Assembly: GCA_037127255.1 (NCBI GenBank)
Contig: JBANSL010000001.1
Coordinates: forward strand, 40,725,001 to 40,789,000
Direction: 5' to 3'
DNA: 64,000 nt
Source of the DNA: Persicaria tinctoria
Taxonomy: Eukaryota > Streptophyta > Magnoliopsida > Caryophyllales > Polygonaceae
A program made the position numbers and the translations under genes. Under the pieces are notes generated by a model. That model made no database searches, had not been told where the DNA came from, and saw only the letters and a list, made by a program, of their open reading frames with translations. Below are positions 1-11,814 of the stretch, piece by piece. Numbering within the stretch: the first letter of the stretch is position 1; every line of letters starts with the position of its first letter.

Positions 1-573
1 TTTTCGGCCATCACAAAACACACCATCACCTTGATGCAATCGGAAACCCTGAGCCAAACACAACCCAACCAGAACAGATTTTGTCGCAACAAGGAAAGGT
101 GCGCTTGGCGACATCTGCGGCCAGATCCGCTCCCAGCGAGCGCGGAAGGCATCCCCAGCGCGCACGTAGACGCCCAGGCGTCCTCGGCACTTCCCGCGCG
201 CACCTGCTTGCCCTCGCTCGCCCTCGCAGCCGCGCATCCCCGTTCGCCAGCACTTTCGCTCCCGGCGAGAGTTGTCCCGCGCTCCCACAACCACACACCC
301 TAAGGCCGAACGCCTGTGTGTCAGGAACCCGCGCGCGCTCCAGCCCTCGATTCTCTCTCTCGCTATCCCTTGTCTTTCTGTCGCTATTTCTTTGTTCTCA
401 AGTTGCTGAAATTTCCAAGTATAAATTATATCGCTAACTCATAATTCTAATTACTCGTTTTAATTGTTCCAAATGAGGAGATATCAAAGAGCATTGCATG
501 ATCGAAGAAAATATACGGCGTGGTTCTTGATCTGAAGCCCACAGGCGAATGATCGGGTATCTCAAACGTATCA
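1..573 (+). repeat. 5' LTR (3' portion) of the Ty3/gypsy element
   Basis: Homologous to 7,341-7,914. It ends with GTATCA at 573, two bases before a primer-binding site. A GC-rich stretch (about 110-330) creates overlapping open frames on both strands that recur in the other LTR and are not genes. Confidence 0.92.
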
Positions 574-575
574 AG

Positions 576-587
576 TGGTATCGGATT
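576..587 (+). other. Primer-binding site, initiator tRNA-Met type
   Basis: TGGTATCGGATT directly after the LTR end resembles the usual plant PBS TGGTATCAGAGC, with the A of CAG changed to G. The placement fixes the 5' LTR boundary. Confidence 0.75.
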
Positions 588-1620
588 TCAGGTTAATGCA
601 AGTTCTTTACTCTCTTGATTTCTATTTGAGTGATTTATTTTTCGTGCCTTATTTTTCACCATAGCCGCTGCATAAAAGTTGAATCTTTATTATTCACCCA
701 TCAAAATTGGCACTTTATTTTTGTTATTCTTTGTTTGGATCTTTAATTTCGAAGATATTGAGTTCTTGACTGCAAGTTGTGATCTTTTATTCCTAGTTGC
801 TACATATCATGCCTATGACTGTGATTCTTGGATTAAAAGTATTATATGCACTTGCACCACTAAAGAAACCAAATTTCTCCAGTTTCTAGCCTATTTTTCC
901 TATTTTCTTTATTTTCGCTTACTTTTAGATCATCGTAGCTTATTATTTTTTTTATTTTTTTTTCGTGCTCTTAATTTTCAGTTGCTGCCCTTCTTTACAG
1001 CAGCTAGTCCTTAGTTAAAAAAAAAAACAGAAAATCCGAGCATAAATTCAAAAAAAAAAAAAAAAAAAAAAAGAGCATTCCTTCATTACATTGTTGAGTT
1101 AGTAACTCTTCCTTGTTAGTTCTTTGATTGCTACATGTTAGATGATCTAATCGGTTTTAAGCATTACAAAAGAACCCCACTTGTGTGATTTTGTGTTGTG
1201 CCGACACTGGAGCCTTGGTCACACCCCTCTTTCTCTGAACCGTGTTGCAACCGTCAGATAATAGTTGACGAAGTGTGTGCACTTGATTGCCCTTGTGATT
1301 GCTATTGTTGATTATTACACATTCTTATTATTCAAGCATCACATTGTAGTTCTTTTTCTATACACATTCAGCCGCTTGTTTATACTTGCTATCCTTGATA
1401 TCCGACTTTGTGGCTGATTTAATTTGCAATTTGGATTATTACTTGCTGTCTTCAATATTGCAAAATTCTGTGTCAAGGGGAATTGCTTGAATATTGTGCC
1501 TTGTTTTCTCGCTCTTTGATTTCTCAAAGTTGAATCACTCTTAGGAATCACTAGAGCTTGCATTACTTGGTTTCTAGTCTTTGCTTCGTTTACTTGTTGC
1601 TCTTTTGATATTGTAGGAAC
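588..1620 (+). other. Untranslated leader of the Ty3/gypsy element
   Basis: About 1 kb between PBS and gag. It is T-rich with an A tract at 1,049-1,071 and no convincing coding sequence; the open frames at 679-1,014 (+) and 1,339-1,830 (-) have no recognisable domain. Confidence 0.7.
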
Positions 1621-3225
1621 ATGTCGAACGATAGCGACCCCAACCCTTCCCCTACCCCATCTGCTGGCATTTCTGCTGATAATATGCGGTTCATTATTGA
1701 CTCTACTGTACAAGAATCTACTTTGGTTTTCCGTAAGGACATGGCAGAGGCTGAAAATCGTCGGGCTATTGAACGCCAGGAGGACCGCGTATTCTGGTCT
1801 AACCTGATCAAATAGGCAGTTACGCGACAATTGGAGGAGGCAAAGCAGACGGAGGCTTCTGGATCTACACCTCCCTCTGGAGGTAGGCCGCCCCCACCAC
1901 CTACGGCTCCTACACCTCCTTCGGGTAATGTCCCACCTACAGGTAACCCTTCTAGTTCAGTTAACCCTCCCCCTTCTGGTCAATTACATTACCAACTTAA
2001 GTCTGCTACTCTTAATCCTTTCAATGGAGAGAATGACAATGATCATCTAGCGGGCTTCAACGGACACCAGGATCGCCGTGACCATACTCCACCACGGCAT
2101 CAGCAAGGGAGGCCCATTCAGCGTCAGCAGCAGCAGCCGTTTCATACCCGTGCTAACTGGGATGACAGCCGCAGCAACAATGATCTATATGAGACGCCAC
2201 ATCTGGAGGATGCTTACCATGAGGTAAATCCTAACTTTGATGATTTACCCCCTCCTAATTTTGGTCATCCTAGATTTGATAATGCTCAAGCTATACAAAG
2301 ACGAGATGTTAAGCTTAAATTAGAAACCTTTGATGGTAATACTGATCCTGAAGCTTATCTTGTTTGGGAAAATCATACTGACTATCTGCTTGAACATTTA
2401 CGCTATGAGGAAACGGAGAAGTTGGAAGTTGTTATATTGCATTTAGTAGGTAAAGCTCGCACCTGGTGGTTCCGCACTCGTGAGATGCGCCGTCGTCAGG
2501 ACAAGCAACCTGTTGAGACTTGGCCACAACTTCGTTATCTTCTGAAAAAGAGACATGTGCCTGAGGAATACACAGAGTCCATGAGGATGCAATTGGCGAC
2601 CTTTCGCCAAGGGACTCGCTCTCCTAATGAATACAGGGATGAGCTGGAACGACTCTCCCATCAGGCTAATGTTTATCTTACTGAACGTGCTTTGTGTACT
2701 CGATTTCTTGCTGGTCTTAATATCTCTATTAAAAATCCTTTAGCTATCCATTCCATTAGAGATATTAACACTTTGACTCATAAAGCACAGCTGATGTATG
2801 AGCAACAGCAGCAGCAGCTTCGGCTACAGTGGAACCGAGTTGACCAGACCTCTCAAGGTCGCAGGTTTGTTCCATTTAACTCTTCCAGTCAATCTAAACC
2901 TTCTACTTCTAACCCTTCTATGCAGCAAAAGGGAGTTTCCAACTCACCTCAACAGGGTTATCAGGTTGAAACTAGAAGAGTTGCTGCACCATCTACAGAT
3001 CGTAACAAAGATATCCGCTGCTTCACTTGTGGTGGTTCTGGGCATGTCTCTCGCAATTGCCCCCAGAAAAGGAAGGTTCTTCTCAATGATTTGGGAGACC
3101 ATTACTACGAGGAGGAGACTGCTGAGGACCTTGTAATTTCAAGTGAAGTGGAGGAGGACCAGTCGACTGAGCCTATTGAGGAGATCGATACTTCACAGTA
3201 CGACAACGTGCTTTGCATTATCAAT
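1621..3225 (+). pseudogene. gag of the Ty3/gypsy element, interrupted by stops
   Basis: The frame opening at 1,621 (MSNDSDPNPS) is stopped by TAG at 1,813 and resumes in the same frame, so this is one gag gene with a nonsense change rather than two genes. It has a proline-rich N-terminal part (about 1,860-1,980), the Retrotrans_gag core near 2,310-2,800 (FDGNTDPEAYLVWE; ARTWW), a glutamine-rich linker and a CCHC zinc knuckle CFTCGGSGHVSRNC near 3,019-3,060. An acidic tail follows. Frame continues across TGA at 3,226-3,228 into the protease, so gag and pol were a single fused frame. Gag packages element RNA in a virus-like particle; this copy cannot make the full polyprotein. Confidence 0.9.
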
Positions 3226-3228
3226 TGA

Positions 3229-6200
3229 CGGATCCTACACATTCAGGAATCTCCCATGGCTGATCAAAGGGAGAACATATTCCACACAAGATGCTTGGTT
3301 CGCGAAGCTACCTTAAGCCTTATCATCGACGGTGGGAGTTGCTGCAATCTCATCAATGAAAAGGTAGTAAATTTCCTCCATTTACCTACTACTCCTAGAG
3401 CTACTCACTATGGTTTAAATGGCATTACTGATGATGGTTCTGATATATTGGTCACCAAACAATGTTTAGTTTCCCTTTCTATTGGAACATATCATGATAA
3501 AATATTATGTGATATTGCTCGCATGGATTGTAGTCATATATTGTTAGGGCGCCCTTGGTTATATGATCGTAATGTCCTTCATGATGGTCATGCAAATACA
3601 TATGCTTTCACCTATGACGGGAGGAGAGTTACTCTCCTACCCCTTTCGCCACAAACTATTCTGAAGGAACAGGTTCGCAAGCAGCAACAAAGGAACGCCG
3701 ACAGAGAAGCTGAAAGATTGGAGAAGCTCAAAGGGAACTCGGCTGAACAAGCCGCACCCGCAGCCCAGCATGCCGCGCCCGCGGCCCCAGCAGCAGCGCC
3801 CGCCGCCGCCCCTGCAGCCCCCTTGCCGCCTTCTCCTCCCCATTCGACGTCATCTAAGCTCTCTTTTGCATCACTTAAGGGCTCTGTGGAACGTCGATCT
3901 TTGGTCTCTCACCCTCAGCAAGGGACCATCACCTGGAATGCTCATCGACCTCATATTCTTCTGGTCATGAAACAGGTATTACTTAATGTTGAATTAAGTC
4001 ATATTCCTGCACCTATTGCTGCTCTTCTGCAGGATTATTTGGATGTGCTTCCAGCTGAACTACCCCAAGGCTTGCCTCCTATTAGAGGTATTAAGCACCA
4101 GATTGACTTTGTGCCTGGAGCAGCCTTGCCTAATCGCGCCGCTTATAGAGCTAGTCCTGAGGAAACAAAGGAGCTGCAACGCCAAGTCACAGAATTGATG
4201 GACAAGGGCTTTGTTCGTGAAAGCCTGTCTCCCTGTGCCGTGCCTGACATTTTGGTTCCAAAGAAGGATGGCTCCTGGCGCATGTGTGTTGATTGCCGCG
4301 CAATCAACCAAATAACGGTTAAGTATCGCCACCCTATTCCTCGTTTAGATGATATGCTTGATGAACTTCATGGTGCTGCTATTTTTTCTAAAATTGACCT
4401 TAGAAGTGGATATCATCAAATTAGGATGAAACAGGGTGATGAATGGAAAACGGCTTTTAAAACTAAGAATGGCTTATATGAATGGTTAGTAATGCCTTTT
4501 GGTTTGACAAATGCACCTTCTACTTTTATGAGGCTTATGAACCATGTGCTTAGAAGACACTTAGGAAAATTTGTCGTTGTCTATTTTGACGATATCTTAA
4601 TCTATAGTAAGGATATGCATGATCATTTAAGTCACTTAAAATTGGTCTTTGATTGTCTTAGGAAAGAGAAATTATATGCCAATTTAAAGAAGTGTTCTTT
4701 TGCATCCGAGTCTACCATTTTTCTTGGTTTTGTAGTGACTGCATCTGGATTGAAGGTGGACGAGGAGAAGATTCGTGCTATTCAGGAGTGGGCCAGGCCG
4801 ACTACAGCCACCCATATCCGCTCATTTTTGGGCCTTGCTGGCTTCTATCGTCGTTTTGTCAAGGACTTCAGCCTGATTGCCGCCCCCTACATGAGCTGAC
4901 GAAGAAAGATGTGACATTTCGCTGGTCTGACTCACATCAAAAGGCTTTCGAAGCCCTCAAGGACCGCCTGACACACGCCCCAGTGTTGCAGTTACCCGAC
5001 TTTGCTCAACCTTTTGAGCTCGAGTGTGACGCTTCTGGCACTGGCATTGGAGGGGTGCTGCTGCAGAACAAGCGTCCCATCGCCTACTTCAGCGAAAAGT
5101 TGGGCACCGCTGAGCTCAACTATTCTACCTACGACAAGGAGCTATTTTCATTGGTTTGCTGCTTACAGACTTGGCAACATTACCTCTGGCCTAAGGAGTT
5201 TGTGATTCATTCGGATCATGAAGCTCTAAAGTATCTCAAAGGTCAAGTAGTGCTCAGCAGGCGACTTGCTCGATGGGTGGAGTTTATAGAGACCTTTTCC
5301 TATGTGGTTCACCACAAAAAGGGAAAGGATAATGTGGTAGCTGACGCGTTATCACGCAGGTATGTCCTCTTAAACCATATGGATGCACATGGTTTGGGTT
5401 TTGCTTTGATAAAGGAACTGTATGCTTCTGTTAGTTTCTTTAAAACTATATATGCTCAATGTGTATCCAAAGGTGAAGTTGATTCATTTTTTGTTGATAA
5501 TGGGTATTTGTTTAAGATAGGCAAACTTTGTATCCCATCTTCTTCTATTCGCCAATTGTTAACCCAAGAAATTCATGAATCTAGGGGACATGGGGGTTTC
5601 GAAAAAACCTTAGCTGGACTAAAGGAACACTACTTTTGGACTAAAATGTCTAATTATGTGCTGAGATTTGTCAAAAGTTGTGTTACATGTGCTAAAGCCA
5701 AATCGAAATCCAATGCTAATGGTCTATACCAACCTTTGCCCATTGCTAATGCACCCTGGGAAGATGTTTCTATGGATTTTATTGTAGGATTGCCTAGAAC
5801 TTCTAAGGGTCATGATTCCATATTTGTTGTTGTAGACAGATTTTCCAAAATGGCTCATTTTATCCCATGTCATAAAACTGATGATGCTATTCATGTTGCT
5901 AATTTATTCTTCAAAGATGTTGTTCGCTTACATGGATTGCCATTGCCTATAGTTTTTGACCGTGATCCTAAATTCTTAAGCTTTTTTTGGAAAACTCTAT
6001 GGTCTAAATTGGGTACAAAATTGCTATTCTCTACTTCTTGTCACCCACGAACTGATGGCCAAACTGAGGTCACAAATAGAACTCTTGGGGCTGTCCTTAG
6101 AGTCATGCTGCGAACTAACCTCTAGAGGTGGGAAGACTGCCTACCATTTGTAGAATTTGCATATAACAGGTCTAGGCACTCTGCAACAAAGATGACCCCC

Positions 6201-6908
6201 TTCGAAGTCGTATATGGCCGAAATCCCTTAACTCCAGTGGACATGATGCCTCGGCCATATAAGGACAAGGAGAGCGTGGATGCAGCTAAGCAAGTGGACT
6301 TCATCAAAAGCTTGCATGAGCGTACCAAAGCGCAGCTGGAGAGGAAGACTGCGCAATACAAGGCCGCGAAGGACAAGCATCGCAAGGATGTGCAGTTCAA
6401 CGTTGGTGATCTAGTCTGGCTGCATCTCAGGAAGGAAAGGTTTCCGCAACAACGGAAATCTAAGCTGGATCCCAGGGGAGATGGACCATTCAGAGTGGTT
6501 CAGAAGATGGGTCCTAATGCATACAAGTTGGATCTCCCTGCCGATAAGTACAGCGTCCATTCTACATTCAACGTCGCCGATCTATCCTTGTTCGTGCCCG
6601 ACGATGACTCTGACGACGATTTGAGGACAAATCGAAGTCAAGTGGAGGAGAATGATGCCGTACAATTATCGATGACTCCTGGTGATATTGAGGACAACAT
6701 GAAGGTTCCATTTGATGGCCCTGTCACTCGTGCAAGGGCCAAGAAGATTCAAAATGCAACTAAGGCCTTTCTTGTCCGTCACCATGGAACTTTAGAGCAA
6801 GGGTTCAGGCTACCCTGGATCACTTGGCTCAAGGTTACACCGCCAGCACAAGAAGTGAGCCTACGTCCACACACGGAGCTCATAAAGACTCGTCTGCACC
6901 CGCCATGA
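3229..6908 (+). pseudogene. pol of the Ty3/gypsy element (protease, RT, RNase H, integrase), broken
   Basis: In order: an aspartic protease with IIDGGSC near 3,316 (DGG where many families have DSG/DTG); an alanine/proline-rich linker near 3,750-3,840; reverse transcriptase about 4,080-4,870 with YFDDIL near 4,581; RNase H with [12 protein letters not shown] near 5,017 and DALSR near 5,341; integrase with an HHCC zinc finger (5,570-5,700), then catalytic Asp in SMDFIVG, Asp in VFDRDPKF and Glu in DGQTEVTN. Breaks: a one-base loss in a C run near 4,886-4,891 shifts frame, and TAG at 6,123 interrupts the integrase. The final frame runs to TGA at 6,906. All catalytic motifs are still legible, so inactivation looks mutational rather than by deletion. 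Confidence 0.92.
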
Positions 6909-6959
6909 GTCACCTGAACTCGGCACCACCTAGGGATCACTCGGCCGAGTGGGCCAAAG

Positions 6960-7914
6960 GTCTTGTCGAGAGAGTGGGCCGAGTCACACTTATGCTTGGG
7001 CCGGATTTAATTAATTACCTATGTTATTATTTCATGCAATTAGTTAAATAAGGTGGAATATAATTATATCTCTTCTAGATATAATACTTAGCCACCAAGT
7101 TATTAATTATCTATCTTCTTAGGATTTATTTATCTTAAAGTTATTTCATTTATCTTTAGATAGAATTAATCTATCCAAACCCCTTTCCTTTGCAAGGAAG
7201 GATTGGTTAGATCTCTCATAGTTTTCCTATAAATTCATGTTATGAACTTTGATTTAATTAGATTCAAATAGAATTGAAGAAACCCTTTATGGATTAAGGG
7301 TTCTTCGATTGTCAATCCCAAAGCTATTGTGTTCTATGTTATTTTCGGCCATCACAAAACACACCATCACCTTGATTCAATCGGAAACCCTAAGCCAAAC
7401 ACAACCCAACAAGAACAGATTCTGTCGCAACAAGAAAAGGTGCGCTTGGCGACATCCGCAGCCAGATCCGCTCCCAGCGAGCGCGGAAGGCATCCCCAGC
7501 GCGCACGCAGACGCCCAGGCGTCCTCGGCACTTCCCGCGCGCACCCGCTTGCCCTCGCTCGCCCTCGTAGCCGCGCATCCCCATTCGCCAGCACCTTCGC
7601 TCCCAGCGAGAGTTGTCCCGCGCTCCCGCAACCGCACACCCTGAGGCCGAAGGCCTGTGTGTCAGGAACCCCCGCGCGCTCCAGCCCTCGATTCTCTCTC
7701 TCGCTGTCCCTTGTCTTTCTGTCGCTATTTCTTTGTTCTCAAGTTGCTGAAATTTCCAAGTATAAATTCTGTCGTTAATTCAGAATTCTAATTACTCGTT
7801 TTAATTGTTCCAAATGAGGAGATATCAAAGAGCATTGCAAGATCGAAGCAAATATACGGCGTGGTTCTTGATCTGAAGCCCACAGGCGAAGGATCGGGTA
7901 TCCCAAACGTATCA
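6960..7914 (+). repeat. 3' LTR of the Ty3/gypsy element (start uncertain)
   Basis: The right end at 7,914 (GTATCA) is fixed by matching the 5' LTR. The left end is not, because the matching 5' part is outside the window; it lies somewhere between about 6,905 and 7,060. A purine-rich GAGAGAG near 6,968 is a weak polypurine-tract candidate. 7,341-7,914 is the part shared with 1-573. Confidence 0.75.
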
Positions 7915-10057
7915 ACTGTATTGTTTGCTATGTATAGCTTAGCATCCACATGCTCTATAGATCTTATCTTGACCTTCCGCCAGATTGATAAGGGCATGAT
8001 GCTCACACTCGCTCCTAAATCACATAAGGACTCATATTTATATTGTTCCAACCCCACAGTAACAGAAAACTTACCAGTGTCAGGTCTCTTCTCAGGAAAA
8101 TGGAGTACTTTGCATTCGCTGGCGATCTCCGAGATGGATCGCTTTTTGCTCAGGATTTCCTTTAGGAATTTGACATACGCAGACATCTCTTGCAGAGCTT
8201 CTGTAAAAGGAATAGAGAAATTCAGTTCTTGCAGCATATTAACAAAACGTTTGAACTTACTTGCAGTGGGATCTTTTAGTGCTCTGGAAGGGAAATGTAG
8301 TGTCTTTTTCTGCTTTGGAGCCAGAACAGACGTCGGAGGTGTTGGAGAGTCGTCGACATCGGCCAACTTTTCCTTGATATCGACCAGTGGTTCCTCGATA
8401 TCAACAAGGGTTGCTGATCTCGAGTTGTTGGGTTGTGTAGTGAAGTCCGAGGTTGGCTTCTGGTCTGTGTCGAGGAGATGCTTGTCGATATCGACCAAGG
8501 GTTGGTCGACATCGAGTTGTTGCTGCTCATTGTCAAGTTGCTGCTCTGCTTTGTCTTGGTGCTTTCCGATCTTTGGCTCGTGTAATTGGTGCCCGCTCTT
8601 GAGTTTTACAGCTGCGACGTGTCCGGTCTTCCCCTTGGGATTTGGTTCTGTTTGCCCAAGGAGTTGTCCGGTCGGTCGTGGGATTTGTGCTGCGATTTGA
8701 CCCATCTGGGTCTCTATGGCCCTCTTCCAAATATCCACTTCTCCAAATTTTGTGTTGAAATTCTGGAGCTGATTATTGATGGCGCTTGTAGATTGCTGTT
8801 GCTGTGCATGATTTCGGCGCATTTCATCAAGGATCATTTGTAGATCATCTTTCCGTTGATCTCTCTCTAGATGTCCTGGAGCTCTGTATTGTGGGGGGTT
8901 CTAGGGGCACCTTGGTTCCATTGTGGTTGTTGAAACCTTTGGTCCCCCATATAGCAATTGAGACCCCCTGCATAAGCTACCTCTTCCTGGGTCTCTGCCA
9001 TCCTGATTTGCTCTGTGTGTAGGCACTCAGTAGTGGTGTGCCGCTGTGATCCGCATTCGATGCAAGGCTGGTTGACTGAGAGATACTTGACTTGCTTGAG
9101 GAGCTTGCGATTCTGGTATATGTAGTACTGCTCCCTGACATCTGGGTCAATCTCTTTGGAAGGCACATAGAGGGGCATAGATGGGGCTGGCCTGGCATAG
9201 GCATCATCATCATAGTTTGTAGTAGCCCCATACTTATTGTCATAGTTGGTGAGCTTGTCTAGTACACCCCATGCGTCAGTTGGTGGCATCGTCAGATACT
9301 CATAGCGAGTATACTGGTTGATCCTGTCTTTAGTGACTTGGTCAAGAGAATTGAAGAAGATCTCTTGAATGACGTAGGGTGGCTGTCCATGAGTAAGGCA
9401 AGATCACAACAGTTCTTTGTATCGTTCCCATGCTTTTGCCAGCGGCTCCCCAGACTTCTGTTTGAAAGCTGTAATCTTCTGGCGGAAGAGTGCTGTCTTG
9501 GCAGGAGGGAAGAATTTGTTGAGAAACTCTTGCTCTACTTGAGCTCAGGTTGTGAGGGATCGTGGTTTCAGTCCTTCTAGCCACTTCAATGCAGGTCTAG
9601 CGAGAGACCAACGAAAGGCCTTCATCTTGACATATTCCAGAGTTGTACCTTCAGCAAGGGTACGGCACATTTAAGAAAAATTGGTAATATGTTCAAGAGG
9701 GCATTCATTAAACCTCCCATGAAAAGCATTATTTTTAAGTTCTATAAGGAATTGAGTGCGAATTTCAAAAGTATTTTCAGGGATTAGAATAGCCGATTCA
9801 GGCACGACGAGAGTTGGGTGCATATAATCCTCTGTAGTGGTTGGGTATTGGGCAAGCTCAGCTTCCGCTTATCCCCTTCCTGCACTCTCAGCGGCGAGAG
9901 CAGTATCTTTTGCGACTAGTTCCCTCTGAATCCTCTGTATCAGATGTTCCTGTGTCTCTGCGACCGCCATGGCTCTTTTTAGTTTAGCGTGGATGTGTAA
10001 GAGGTGTTCCGGTTCGTCTAAGCCGTCAAACTCAGGTGGTTGACCAGAACGGTGCAT
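7915..10057 (-). pseudogene. Athila-type gag-protease, decayed and truncated
   Basis: Minus-strand pieces in order: an N-terminal segment (10,057-9,869, starting MHRSGQPPEF); a Retrotrans_gag-like core around 9,600-9,340, readable only across stops and shifts; a CCHC knuckle CIECGSQRHTTTEC in 9,289-8,867; then a long frame from 8,837 with glutamine-rich and acidic DI/DV-rich heptads, the SIPFTEALQEM block and the protease-like DLGASVSIMPLSIW. The long frame appears to continue to 7,788, but residues beyond 7,914 are translated from the neighbouring LTR and are not part of this protein. The acidic heptads are encoded by repeats of the same TCGATATCGA-like word that fills this element's LTR. 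Several stops before 8,837 make it non-functional. Confidence 0.87.
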
Positions 10058-10119
10058 ACACCTGCGAAGTAACTCAAAGCAAACGTGAGATTTAACTACC
10101 TAAGGCGCGAATGATAGCT

Positions 10120-10137
10120 TCCCCGGCAGCGGCGCCA
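10120..10137 (-). other. Primer-binding site, tRNA-Asp type
   Basis: The minus strand reads TGGCGCCGCTGCCGGGGA, the usual Athila PBS word apart from a C where TGGCGCCGTTGCC is common. It is three bases from the LTR end at 10,141. Confidence 0.9.
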
Positions 10138-10140
10138 ATT

Positions 10141-11814
10141 TGTTGTAGAAGAAAAATCGAGATTGCAAATAAAAATATGAATAAAGCAAAGAAAACCAGA
10201 TTCCGTCCCTTACAAATAATTACAAGACTTCCTCCCGATGCAGTAGTGGGAAGTCAGGATCGATCCACGAGGAAACGTGTCAGCGGATCCTAAGCAGCGG
10301 TGGAATCTCACGGCAGAAGTCGACCACAGTGCTCGATCTCGACTAGGGTTAGTCGACAGGAGATCGGGCAAGTTGAACAGAGCAACAACTGGCGGCGGTT
10401 TTTGTCGATATCGAGCAGGCTCTACTCGATATCGAGTAAACTTGTCGATGTCGATGAAGGCTTTGTCGAGTTCCTGCACACAGAAGCTACGGCGATCGGG
10501 GATCAGTACTCGATATCGACCAGAATTTGTCGATATCGAGGAAACAGAAACTAAAAAAACGCAATAAAGAAATAACACAGCTTGTGGGATTCTCGAAATA
10601 AATTATTTATGAAAGACTTCCAAGATCGGGGTTTGCAACAACGATAACCAAGCATGCAAAAGGCAAGTGGGTGCACTACTCGCGCTTCATCGCAATCTCA
10701 GACATCATTGATGAAAAATAAACTACTTGCATTAAACCAAACTGAAGAAAGTACAAACCGAACAAAGCCAGATCACTTTCGCTCCTTTGCTCCACTCGGC
10801 CCCTCTTTCTCTCTCTACTACTACTTCTCCTACTGAAATTGAATGCATAGAAATCAGCCTCATGAGCTTTATTTATAGGCTTCTAATTCTTGCTATTAAA
10901 GGATAGAAATCTCTATCTATATCTAAGGATATAACATTAATAAAAGGAACATTTATCTTTAAAAAGGAAATATATAAAAGGCTAAAATATCTTCATGTGG
11001 GTAAATCTTCTTCTCTATGGATAGATGTTGATAGATCTTGGATAGAATCAGACATCTTCGGCCCCAAGCAAGCCCAAACCGCGTCAGACAGCTTACCACA
11101 TAACGTGGCTCTGGATAGATCTCCTCGATATCGAGTAAAGTCCTCGATATCGAGCACGTGTGGGACGTCGACTTGGCTTCACTGGCTTGCTCGAGTAACT
11201 GGTCCTCGATCTGCTTGGACACTGGCTCTCAGGTCTTGTCGATATCGAGTAGATTACTCGATATCGAGTAAGTGTCGTCGATCATGGCTGGCCTAGTGTT
11301 GTCGAGCAGCCTCTCCTCGACGTTGCCCGGACATGTGCCGTGGGTTTACTCGACATCGAGGAGTTTCTTCGATATCGAGGAGTGGTGTTGCTCAGCATCG
11401 GGTTGTCTGGTTAGGTCGAGCAGCTCTCCTCGGCTCCTCGATCAGGCTCTCCTCCTCGACTCTGGGCCGGTCTTCAATTCTTGTCGATATCGAGTAGATT
11501 ACTCGATATCATGTAACTCTCTGGAGTCGGGGAGTTTTGCCTTCAGTTCCTCGATCTAGCATGTCCTCGATCTTACTGTGTCCGGACTTCTTTAGTTGAT
11601 ATCGACAAAGAGTAGTCGTCATCGAGTAACAATCAGCTTCCGTCTTTGCTTCTTAGTTTTGTCCCGAAATAGCTCCATATTCTGCAATATTAAACCAAAA
11701 CTTATGTAGATCTCCATTTCTTGCAAATAAGCACATATTACATAAATTCGACATATTCCCAACCCGAAATATGCAACGTGTATAGAATATGGAGCTAAAC
11801 TATGTATTTCAACA
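10141..11814 (-). repeat. 5' LTR of the Athila-type element
   Basis: The boundaries are TGTTG at 10,141 and CAACA at 11,810-11,814, a perfect 5-bp terminal inverted repeat, next to the PBS; length 1,674 bp. It shares collinear short segments with the solo LTR at 25,002-27,059 (for example the block near 10,250-10,290 and the block near 11,680-11,775), so the two are related families. It contains ten exact TCGATATCGA words, described separately. Confidence 0.88.
10405..11512. repeat. Paired TCGATATCGA words inside the Athila LTR
   Basis: Exact copies start at 10,405, 10,426, 10,510, 10,530, 11,125, 11,144, 11,239, 11,258, 11,369 and 11,484. They fall in pairs with start-to-start spacing of 19-21 bp. 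11,369 and 11,484 pair with one- or two-mismatch copies at 11,350 and 11,503, also 19 bp away. Confidence 0.9.

Larger units (their letters stand above)
1..7914 (+). mobile_element. Ty3/gypsy LTR retrotransposon, chromovirus-like, 5' end outside window
   Basis: The first 573 bases match 7,341-7,914 almost base for base, so they are the two ends of LTRs flanking a gag-pol body in plus orientation. Domain order gag, protease, reverse transcriptase, RNase H, integrase defines Ty3/gypsy. The RT wording (a CRAIN block, YFDDIL, then an FxVADLS-type integrase tail) resembles the CRM/Galadriel side of chromoviruses, but no chromodomain is visible after the integrase and the clade is my impression only. 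The two LTR ends differ at roughly four or five positions per 100, many of them transitions, so the insertion is not recent. It is inserted in a minus-strand Athila-like element that resumes at 7,915. Confidence 0.93.
7915..11814 (-). mobile_element. Athila-type Ty3/gypsy element, 5' half (minus strand)
   Basis: Reading on the minus strand: LTR (11,814-10,141), tRNA-Asp-type PBS (10,137-10,120), gag, protease, then the plus-strand gypsy insertion at 7,914/7,915. The rest of this element should lie left of the window. The long LTR, tRNA-Asp PBS and wording of the protease region (SIPFTEALQEM; LGASVSIMP) are typical of Athila. Five bases outside the LTR are TGGCT at 11,815-11,819; the partner target-site copy is off the window. 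Confidence 0.88.

Noticed and set aside
7329..7778. 149-codon and other frames in GC-rich LTR sequence
   Set aside because: The same frames occur in the other LTR at 81-437; they reflect GC-rich LTR composition rather than a protein.
7788..7914. C-terminal extension of the Athila long frame
   Set aside because: These codons belong to the 3' LTR of the inserted plus-strand gypsy element; the Athila coding sequence ends at 7,915.
7861..8700. 279-codon open frame on the plus strand
   Set aside because: Antisense of the Athila gag-protease; the minus-strand frame has the zinc knuckle context and protease words.
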